Assembly (NCBI RefSeq): GCF_014695715.1
Contig: NZ_JACJOT010000017.1
Coordinates: forward strand, 62,001 to 126,000
Direction: 5' to 3'
From: Microcoleus sp. FACHB-68
Lineage (GTDB): Bacteria; Cyanobacteriota; Cyanobacteriia; Cyanobacteriales; Oscillatoriaceae
Length of the DNA stretch: 64,000 nt
Shown: one piece after another, positions 19,901 through 26,236 of the stretch
Numbering within the stretch: position 1 is the first letter of the stretch
Layout of the letters: the number at the start of each line of letters is the position of its first letter
The notes under the pieces: model-generated
What the model saw: the letters and a program-made list of their open reading frames with translations, nothing else
Databases searched by the model: none
Told to the model about the DNA's origin: nothing
Translations under genes and position numbers: made by a program

Positions 19901-20277
19901 TTCTCTCTTCTGACAACCCTGTGTCTGCACCTCCTCTTGAAGTGCCGGTGGATCTAGAGCGACTGCACGAACTTAGCAGGGGAGATGCGTCATTTGAGTT
20001 GGAATTGCTAGAAACCTTTATGGAAGATGCTCCCACTTATGTGGAAGAAATTAAGCAAGCTGCTGAAACTCGTGATATCGCCACCCTTTGCCGGCGTGCT
20101 CACCAGCTCAAAGGTGCAAGCGGGATGGTTGCGATCCGCAAGATGCCGGCTCTAGCAGCTCAACTAGAGAGTCAGGCTCAAGAAAATCACCTGGAAGGAT
20201 TGGCGGAGTTAGTTGCTCAGTTAGAAGCGATTCTACAGCAGGTAAAAGCTTTGATCGCTAACTGGCCAGCTTGTTAA
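13933..20277 (+). CDS. Giant hybrid histidine kinase (sensor module-PAS-GAF-HisKA-HATPase-REC-REC-HPt)
   Basis: This 2114-residue cytoplasmic hybrid kinase has no clear membrane helix. An N-terminal module (1-150) carries NDVRAGFPELIG and SPLYIDVYV and recurs in two other sensors of this window. After it come several PAS domains (about 150-270, 310-435, 715-840, 1025-1145, 1150-1275, 1280-1400), two GAF domains (about 530-670 and 860-1010) and coiled coils with repeated EIRVQERTAEL segments. The kinase core has His1418 in MSHEIRTPMNG and the ATP-binding motifs LAGNAIKF (about 1532) and RDTGIGIA (about 1576). Two receivers follow: in the first the phospho-acceptor position is Ser1721, while the second has Asp1909 in LMDCQMPVLDG. 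A C-terminal HPt domain has His2057 in RRAHQLKGAS. The second receiver and HPt give a full internal phosphorelay. It directly follows the GTPase gene, which suggests a joint pathway. Confidence 0.95.
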   Translation: MKYQVLNQIFHKPSSINQMEYMVVDEHFNIIEISDGARHFSDRPYEAILGNDVRAGFPELIGIEDYLIALLQGQQELFELKGIDRSVEASSPLYIDVYVIRDEDEKLLKNRLLVLMENSTERMVLKQTLVQRENESYLLLSQLSAAKSYLEKILLATSDALFVVNKNAIIKTVNKATLDLFGYQEKDLIDQPLAMIMAEGQSENKITSVRDFLQPATALSRGEFLQNVEVICQTKTGEEIFIAFSGSAIQTGLDNLEDFVYIGRDITERKRTEAAIAKMNAALAQRVSERTLELRQTIQQLETQIAERQKIETALRESKLRFSSLMNSLQDVVWSISATTFELLYLNPATETLYNRPVGEFYNNRRLWLEVIHPEDRERVSNYVSTIVKTGSAEIEYRIIRRDSEVRWVYDRGQLIKDAKGNGIRIEGIITDITERKQAEAILQQTNEELERRVDERTAELKATNEQLLSEVWARQQTEEALRQAHDELEIRVQERTAELATTNAALQAEISERQRAEEVLQNIVAGTASVTGEEFFPALVRHLAAALDVRYALVSEAKGDPIEKLQSLAFWAGDQLGNNFEYNLAGTPCEVVIKQEQLCHFPDYLQERFPQAPALVPMGAAGYLGVPLLDRSQKVIGNLCIIHDRPLKEDPQATLLITVFAARAAAELERQQAQEALRKSHDQLEIRVQERTAELIETNEFLQYEITERKQAEAELQRYADELQDLYNYAPCGYHSLDLDGIFIRINDTELNWFGYTRDELIGKMKFADILTAESVQTLKENLPCYHAQGWLSDLEFDIIRKDGTILPILLSSTAVRDSAGNYLMCRSSVFDITARKQAEQALRESEIRLRSQQAGLMALAKCQPLYTGDLEAALQEITQIAAQTLELERVSVWFYNDDHSKINCADLYELTQNQHSSGLELAATDFPNYFQAIKADRTIAADDAHTDPRTQEFSECYLKPLGIASMLDVPIRMGGRTVGVLCHEHIGTARRWALEEQNFANYLAYMASLAMEAGERKRAEEERQKFVALVENSSDFIGMATLESEVFYLNEAGRQLVGLDSDQQTLVPKISDYVSQDTWVQYQQTLFPTIEKNGHWEGEGKLRHFKTGQLIDTQMTVFIVKHLETGEPMCFATVQRDITDRKLAEAALLESENKYRSVVNSLHEVIFKKDANGLWTFLNPAWTEITGFTVEESLGKNFLEFIYPDDRQVNLGHFESLINHKKEVIRHEIRYLTKKGGYRWIEVQKRLNLASDGTVLGVSGTLNDITDRKLIEQALEQERQQLRQIITNAPVAMAMFDTEMRYLAHSNQWVTDYQLQEQALIGRSAYEVLPYLSLPRKHIHQRALQGEVISKPEEMFEQLDGSKMYLRWAVQPWYSSEGKVGGVVIVTQVINELVEAREAALEASRMKSQFLANMSHEIRTPMNGVLGMTDLLLSTPLNAEQQDFVRTLRVSGQNLLTLINDILDFSKLEAGEMRLETLDFDLNTCVEEVTDLLAAQANAKGLELFTLVESDVPAALSGDASRLRQVLINLAGNAIKFTSQGEVVIHVQTCGKEPGNEETLTSSPEAVKLRFTVRDTGIGIAPADLDKLFQSFSQVDASTTRKYGGTGLGLVICKQLVELMGGEIGVESVEGRGSTFWFTTTLEKQAVGGISQPRQHPEIKIQNCRMLIVDNNSTNRQILRSYANSFGIEVSEAETGITALTSLRQAVASGQPYDVALISLDILGINGEVFGQLIRFDPALVQTKWISIASMHQREQAIRLLDLGFSCYLIKPVKASKLLNCLRQVMNTKVYPSTDGAIAAGRHQPARVPPLALKQPTQDNPQPAITSTGASVKPPAPTNHAHDLEPPETPAQPPATLKILLVEDTPINQKVALSQLKVLGYQADCVSDGQQALDRLAQTDYDIVLMDCQMPVLDGYKTTQALRLREGESRHTIVIALTANALKGDREKCLAAGMDDYISKPIDLKSLAAILNRYKPIKEQHEEEITSVLSSDNPVSAPPLEVPVDLERLHELSRGDASFELELLETFMEDAPTYVEEIKQAAETRDIATLCRRAHQLKGASGMVAIRKMPALAAQLESQAQENHLEGLAELVAQLEAILQQVKALIANWPAC

Positions 20278-20472
20278 AAATGGCGTGATTAACTTTATCT
20301 AGGAACGTGAATTTTTTCTGTCTGAAACTTTCCCATTTTTGAAGTGTTCGATGCGAGTTGAGAGCGACTGGGGTGCGGCGATTGTGTAAGGCTAAAAACA
20401 GCAGATTATAACTGCCTGGGTGCAAAATACCATTTCTTGCTATCCTTTGCTGTGTCTGGTGATTAACTTTTT

Positions 20473-21819
20473 ATGTCAAAAATTCTTGTCATCGAAGACG
20501 ATGCGGCAACTCGGTTATTTCTCAAGAGAGACCTTCACCTAGAGGGGTATGATGTCACGGTGGCGAAGGATGGTGCCGAAGGACTGCTACAAGCAAAGCA
20601 GTTACAACCGGCTCTAATTATTTGCGATTGGATCATGCCGTTGATGGATGGGGTGGAGGTGTGCCGGCAGATTAAGGCAGATCCCATTTTGGCTACTACT
20701 TTTTTTATCTTACTCACCTCCCGTGAGTCTGTGGCTCACCGAGTCGAGGGACTCGATGCTGGGGCGGATGAGTTTCTTTCTAAACCGATCGATCCGAATG
20801 AATTGTTGGCACGGGTAAGAGCCGGTTTGCGCCAGTATCAATTAACTCAAGAATTGAGTCGGGCAAACCAACAACTTAATCACGCGATGCAAGAGTTGCA
20901 ACACACCCAGATGCAACTGATTCAAAGTGAAAAAATGTCTGGTTTGGGGCAAATGGTGGCCGGCATTGCTCATGAAATTAATAACCCGGTTACATTTATT
21001 GATGGTAATCTCGCCCATGCCGGCCACTATCTCCAAGATTTACTAAAGTTAGTCCAGCTCTATCAAAAACACTACCCCAACCCGGTTACAGAGCTTCAGG
21101 AGGAAATTGAAGCGATTGATTTTCAATTTCTGGCAAAGGATGTGCCCAAAATTTTGTCTTCGATGAAAATGGGTGCGGAACGAATTCGCAAAATTGTGCT
21201 GTCACTGCGTAATTTCTCCCGCCTAGACGAAGCTGAAAAGAAGAAAGTTGACCTGCACGAGGGACTTGATAATACTTTATTAATTTTGCAGCATCGTTTG
21301 CAAACGAGTGATAGTTATTCGGGTATTCAAGTTACCAAACAGTATGGAGATTTGCCCTTGGTTGAGTGTTATGCCGGCCAGCTAAACCAGGTATTTTTAA
21401 ATATTATTAGCAATGCAATTGATGCGCTAGAAGAAGCGAAAACCCATCCGTTAGAAGCGATAGACGCGGCTGAGTGCCTCTTGCCGGTGATCCGAATTCA
21501 TACAGAAGTGAAGAATCATAGCTCGGTGGTGATCCGAATTGCGGATAATGGATTAGGGATGACAAAGGAAGTTCAGCGGAAATTGTTTGACCCTTTTTTC
21601 ACAACTAAACCAGTTGGGAAAGGCACTGGAATGGGTTTATCCATCAGCTATCAGATTGTGGTGGAAAAGCATGGCGGTACTTTAACTTGCATTTCTCAAC
21701 CCAGGGAGGGTGCAGAGTTTATTATTGAAATTCCGCTGCAGCAATCCAAATCATTACTGCCTTCCCATCGGGATAATACATCTGATGTAGCACGGCTGCG
21801 CCCTAGTCAAGGTATTTAA
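20473..21819 (+). CDS. Receiver-histidine kinase hybrid (REC-HisKA-HATPase)
   Basis: This 448-residue soluble signalling protein has an N-terminal receiver with phospho-acceptor Asp52 in IICDWIMPLMDG. A coiled coil follows (about 125-150), then a HisKA-like dimerisation domain with His167 in GIAHEINNP, and a HATPase domain with FLNIISNAIDAL and DNGLGMTKE. The HEINNP form is typical of cyanobacterial kinases fused behind a receiver. It is therefore switched by an upstream phosphodonor and passes the signal on. It begins 195 bp after the giant kinase, whose HPt domain is a natural donor (inference). Confidence 0.93.
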   Translation: MSKILVIEDDAATRLFLKRDLHLEGYDVTVAKDGAEGLLQAKQLQPALIICDWIMPLMDGVEVCRQIKADPILATTFFILLTSRESVAHRVEGLDAGADEFLSKPIDPNELLARVRAGLRQYQLTQELSRANQQLNHAMQELQHTQMQLIQSEKMSGLGQMVAGIAHEINNPVTFIDGNLAHAGHYLQDLLKLVQLYQKHYPNPVTELQEEIEAIDFQFLAKDVPKILSSMKMGAERIRKIVLSLRNFSRLDEAEKKKVDLHEGLDNTLLILQHRLQTSDSYSGIQVTKQYGDLPLVECYAGQLNQVFLNIISNAIDALEEAKTHPLEAIDAAECLLPVIRIHTEVKNHSSVVIRIADNGLGMTKEVQRKLFDPFFTTKPVGKGTGMGLSISYQIVVEKHGGTLTCISQPREGAEFIIEIPLQQSKSLLPSHRDNTSDVARLRPSQGI

Positions 21820-22072
21820 GCTGCTAGGCATTTAATTTTTCTAATGCAATTCAGGGCGATAGAAGGAAATGAATTTAAGATTTTGAGCTTTCGCTTAAAA
21901 TAGCGAATGAGATGCGCCTTAGCTTAGCCGAAAGAAAGTCTAGATTTAAAATATAAAGTGTTATTGGTTAAGTTAACCCGTGATTTAGTTGAGGTTTCCT
22001 CTGGTTAACCGAAGGATTTGAGAGTGACAAGTTTGGTAGGTGACTCAACTCAACCGACGAACGAGCCGGCAA

Positions 22073-23809
22073 TTAACCAATGTCTGTTGATTGCAGATTG
22101 CGGGCTTGTTCTTCCAGCATTTTTTCTAAGGCTGTGGCCGGCACCGGCGGGCTAAATCCATAGCCTTGCATGAAATCACAGCGATAGTGGCGCAGTAATT
22201 CCTGTTGAGCTTTGGTCTCAACTCCCTCGGCAACCACTTTCAAATTCAAGCTATGCGCTAGTTTAATAATGCCGACGATAATGGCGGAATTTTTGTCTTC
22301 GTGACTGAGTTCGCGCACAAAGAAACGGTCAATTTTTAAAGTATCAAACGGAAATTGTTGTAAATAACTTAAAGAAGAGTAGCCGGTGCCAAAATCATCT
22401 AAGGACAAATGAATGCCTAAAGCTTTAAGTTCTTTTAATGTAGCAATCGCTTTTTTTGGGTTCTGCACCACCGCACTTTCTGTTAGTTCTAACTCTAAAA
22501 AGCGAGGATCTAGCCCTGACGCCTCTAAGATTTGAGCAACCCGATCACTTAAACCTGGTTGATTGAATTGAACGCCCGACAAGTTGGCTGCAACGGATAA
22601 GGAAAATCCCGCGTCTTGCCAGTCTTTTGCTTGCCGGCAAACCGTCTGTAGCACCCATTCATCAATGGGGACAATTAAGCCGGTTGCTTCGGCTAGGGGA
22701 ATAAATTCTGCCGGCGGGATTGAACCTCGTTTTGGGTGGTGCCACCGGATCAATGCTTCGGCAGCGACAATTTTTCCGCTTTGGAGGTCAACTTGGGGCT
22801 GATAATGCATTTGAAACTCAGATCGTTCTAAAGCATGGTGCACGTCGAGTTCTAGCATCAAGCGATCATAAGATTTCTCCTGCATTGCTGCTGTGTAAAG
22901 CTGATAGCAATTACCACTTTGTTCTTGCGCCTCATGCATGGCAGCTTTGGCATTTTTTAACAGACTATCGAGGTCTTCACCATCATTTGGATACAGTGCC
23001 ATGCCAATACTGCTGGTGATAAAAATTTTATATCCGAGCAACGTAAAGGGTTGAGATAATTCATCAATAATTGTTTGAACCATCTGTGTTGCTTTTTGTT
23101 GATCTTCCACTGGCGGCAAAATTAAAGCGAGTTGCTGGCTGTTTAATCGTGCCACTGTACCAATTTCGCTCACATAAGGAACAACCCGTTCGCTAATTTC
23201 TTGTAGTAATAAGTCTGTATAGTCGGTTCCCAAACTGTGGCTAAAACGGTCGAGCTGATCCAGACTGAGCACTGCAACCGCAATGATTTGATTGGGGTAA
23301 AGTTGAAGATTAAGAGTGTGATGAAATCGCTCACGTAATAAAAGTCGATTAGGAAGATTTGTCAGGCTATCGTAATAAACTAAGTCATTGAGCTGGGAGA
23401 TCGCTTGCTGAAGGGCGGTATTCTGCTGCTGCTTGAGCATTTCTTGCTTGCTCAACTGCGTTTTAATGGCACCGAGAAGTTCGCTTCTGGTGAAGGGCTT
23501 TGTCAGAAAATCATTGGCTCCTAGTTCCATTGTCCGGCGCTGTGCAGCGCGATCTCCTCTAGCCGTCAGGCAAATAACCGGAATCATGGCAGTGGCAGGA
23601 TTTTGTTGCAATGCAGCCAGCACGCCATAGCCGTCGAGTTCTGGCATCATAATGTCGCACAAAATTAAATCGGGGCATTCTGCGCCGGCCAACTGCACAC
23701 CGATACTGCCATTTTCAGCTCCTATGACCTGGAACTCTTCAGCCGTCAAGAGTGCCAGCAGATTCTTGCGTATGGAACGCTCATCTTCTATAACTAAAAT
23801 TTTTTTCAT
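22073..23809 (-). CDS. Response regulator REC-GGDEF(degenerate)-EAL
   Basis: This 578-residue protein has a receiver with an intact acceptor Asp52 in LILCDIMMPELDG, then a GGDEF-family domain whose signature reads RLNSQQLALIL instead of RxGGDEF. Cyclase activity is therefore unlikely. The C-terminal EAL domain is intact: EALIRW (about residue 350), AANLSGVQF, ELELTES, LDDFGTGYSSL, LKIDRFFV and VAEGVET. It is thus a likely c-di-GMP phosphodiesterase controlled by phosphorylation. The ATG at 23809 is preferred to the GTG just before it. It is the only minus-strand gene inside the signalling island and converges on the REC-kinase gene. Confidence 0.94.
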   Translation of the reverse strand: MKKILVIEDERSIRKNLLALLTAEEFQVIGAENGSIGVQLAGAECPDLILCDIMMPELDGYGVLAALQQNPATAMIPVICLTARGDRAAQRRTMELGANDFLTKPFTRSELLGAIKTQLSKQEMLKQQQNTALQQAISQLNDLVYYDSLTNLPNRLLLRERFHHTLNLQLYPNQIIAVAVLSLDQLDRFSHSLGTDYTDLLLQEISERVVPYVSEIGTVARLNSQQLALILPPVEDQQKATQMVQTIIDELSQPFTLLGYKIFITSSIGMALYPNDGEDLDSLLKNAKAAMHEAQEQSGNCYQLYTAAMQEKSYDRLMLELDVHHALERSEFQMHYQPQVDLQSGKIVAAEALIRWHHPKRGSIPPAEFIPLAEATGLIVPIDEWVLQTVCRQAKDWQDAGFSLSVAANLSGVQFNQPGLSDRVAQILEASGLDPRFLELELTESAVVQNPKKAIATLKELKALGIHLSLDDFGTGYSSLSYLQQFPFDTLKIDRFFVRELSHEDKNSAIIVGIIKLAHSLNLKVVAEGVETKAQQELLRHYRCDFMQGYGFSPPVPATALEKMLEEQARNLQSTDIG

Positions 23810-24662
23810 CACTATTTACAGCCGTGCCTAACAGTTTGCCACCCCAATCTCATGGCTTCATCGTAGCGAAATGCGCCGAAAGCTGTTGAATCGACGAGAT
23901 TTCTTAACGTTAATCTGCAAAATTTTAACGGGAAGGATTGAGAAGGGTCTATGATGTTTAATTATGTTAAGTTTAAACGGTTCTGTGAGCTACGCTACCA
24001 TCGATCTCGTTCTCACTCTGCTGCTCTTGCTACCTGACCTCTGGTAGTCTCACGATTGAGTGGCACCTTGCTTAAACTTCTATTTCCCAGGCACATTAAA
24101 TCTAAATAATTTAAAATTTGATATTACCATACATTAATACATTTTTCTCTTATGATTAAATAAATATCTGGAATTTAAGCCAATTATACAGGATGCAAAA
24201 GGCAAAATCATGTCTGCCATCTTACACAAATTATGCCGGCTTATACCTTTGGGCAAATCCAATCTGTTTAGTTGCTTGGGAAGCGGCAAGTTTGGTCATC
24301 AGTATTCACCAAAAGTCGGCATCTTATTCTTGTAAAGCTATTAATCAATTAAGTTATATATTTTGAATGAGCTGATTTTATCGTTTGCTATTGCGGTTAC
24401 TAGGCAGAAAGAAACTGGAAAGTCGTGACAGCAGCATCCTTAAAATTTGCGTTGTGGTTGCTTAATGCCGGCTACTGTCAGGGAGTTTTTAAGTGAAGAT
24501 CTGAGAACATGAATTGTTGTTACCTTTTTCACCAAACATCTTTTTTAGGGTAATTTTGAATTAGAGATATCTCTGAAACAATCACATTTCATAAAAAATC
24601 GTTTTTTAGCAAACCTTCCATTTTTGAGCAAACAACAATAATTTTTACAAATAAGCGCCGAT
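23810..24662. other. Long AT-rich spacer in the signalling island
   Basis: This spacer of about 850 bp separates the divergent REC-GGDEF-EAL gene and the second PAS kinase. The middle is very AT-rich. A 41-codon frame starts at 24210 (MSAILHKLC...), but it has no convincing ribosome site and is not called as a gene. Promoters for both flanking genes should lie here. No terminator or known RNA was recognised. Confidence 0.5.
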
Positions 24663-26189
24663 ATGAATACACTTTTAAAAAAATTATTAGGCCCGCGCCG
24701 TATGGAGTATCTAACAATGAATCAAGATTTGATTATTTTAGAAACTTCGGCCAGCGTGAAACGATTTGCTGATCGCCCCAATGAAGTGATTGTTGGCAAT
24801 GATGTCCGCGCCGGCTTTCCCGAACTGATCGGAGTTGAACATATTTTAGCAGAAGTCTTACAAGGCAAACAGGCCGGCTTAGAATTCAAGGGCATTGCTC
24901 GGTCTTCAGAGCGGGAATCTCCTTTATATATCGATCTTTTTGTGAGCGAGTTTCAAAATGATGAAACGCTAGAAAATCAATTAGTTGTGTTCTTTGAAGA
25001 TGTTACAGAAATGATGGTTCTGAAACAAACATTAGTTCAAAGAGCAAATGAAGCTAGTTTGTTACTCAGTGCGCTGGTGAGTTCAAAAGATTATATAGAT
25101 AAAATCCTTAAATCAATGGCCGATGCTTTATTAGTGACAACTTCTTCCGGCCAAATCAAAACGATCAATCAATCAACCCAACAGTTATTTCAATACAGCG
25201 AAGAAGAATTAATTGGCAAGCCAATTTCGTTGATTATACCTGAGAAAAAACTTCTCTCTCCAGTCATCGAACACTCAGAGTTACGCTCTCAATCTGAATT
25301 GTTGCAAAATGTAGAAGTCGATTGTTATACGAAAGCCGGCGAAAAAATTTCCGTTGCTTTTTCCTGTTCAGTCATTCAGACAGATATACAAGGCGTGCGA
25401 GATTTTGTTTATATCGGTCGGGATATCACCGAACGTAAGCGTGCTGAAGCGGAAACTCTTCACGCTCTAGAAAAAGAAAAAGAACTCAATGAAATAAAAT
25501 CTAATTTTGTCTCAATGGCATCCCATGAGTTTCGGACTCCCCTCACGATTATCCTAACTTCTGTAGAATTACTAGAAGATTACTATTACAGTCCTAAAAA
25601 ATGTGAAAAGAAGACTCAGCAATATTTTCAGATGATTCAAAAAGCCGTCAAACAAATGACAAATTTGTTAGATGATGTGCTGATTATTGGTAAATCGGAA
25701 GCCGGCAAACTAGAATTCGATCCCAACTTCATTGACTTAGGAAAATTTTGTGGCGATCTGGTGGAAGAGATGCAGCTCAGTACCGGCAACAAGCACTCCC
25801 TTACCTTCGTGAATGAGTGCGAAAGTATTAATGCTTGCATGGATGAAAAACTCCTGCGCCATATTCTCACTAACTTGCTTTCTAACGCACTCAAGTTTTC
25901 ACCGCCGGGAAAGCCAGTTGTTTTGCACGTCAGATGTCAAGATCAAGAGGTAATTTTTGAGATTCAAGATCAAGGAATCGGTATTCCTTTAGAAGATCAA
26001 AAACGATTGTTTGAATTATTTCATCGGGCCAAAAATGCTCGCAATATTTCCGGCACCGGCTTGGGATTGGCAATTGTCCACAAGTCTGTAGAATTACACG
26101 GGGGCAGAATTATGGTAGCGAGTGAAGTTGGAGCCGGCACGACGTTTAGAGTCATGATTCCCTGGAATAACTGTCATTTTTTAGACTAA
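24663..26189 (+). CDS. PAS sensor histidine kinase with DVRxGFPELIG module
   Basis: The 508-residue kinase opens with the same roughly 150-residue module as the giant kinase (VGNDVRAGFPELIGVE at about residue 44, then SPLYIDLFV and FFEDVTEMMVLKQTLVQRA). It continues with a PAS domain (about 150-265, ending YIGRDITERKRAE). The HisKA domain has His288 in MASHEFRTPLT, and the HATPase domain has LLSNALKFSPPG, DQGIGIP and GTGLGLAI. There is no receiver or membrane helix. It is followed after 47 bp by the nucleotide cyclase gene, which shares the module, so the two are probably co-transcribed paralogues with different outputs. Confidence 0.94.
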   Translation: MNTLLKKLLGPRRMEYLTMNQDLIILETSASVKRFADRPNEVIVGNDVRAGFPELIGVEHILAEVLQGKQAGLEFKGIARSSERESPLYIDLFVSEFQNDETLENQLVVFFEDVTEMMVLKQTLVQRANEASLLLSALVSSKDYIDKILKSMADALLVTTSSGQIKTINQSTQQLFQYSEEELIGKPISLIIPEKKLLSPVIEHSELRSQSELLQNVEVDCYTKAGEKISVAFSCSVIQTDIQGVRDFVYIGRDITERKRAEAETLHALEKEKELNEIKSNFVSMASHEFRTPLTIILTSVELLEDYYYSPKKCEKKTQQYFQMIQKAVKQMTNLLDDVLIIGKSEAGKLEFDPNFIDLGKFCGDLVEEMQLSTGNKHSLTFVNECESINACMDEKLLRHILTNLLSNALKFSPPGKPVVLHVRCQDQEVIFEIQDQGIGIPLEDQKRLFELFHRAKNARNISGTGLGLAIVHKSVELHGGRIMVASEVGAGTTFRVMIPWNNCHFLD

Positions 26190-26236
26190 CATAATGCGAA
26201 AAATCAACCCAATAAATTTAACTTAAGAGAGTTGAT

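Noticed and set aside
24210-24335. 41-codon frame MSAILHKLC... in the 850-bp spacer
   Set aside because: No clear Shine-Dalgarno and no recognisable features; too short to accept.
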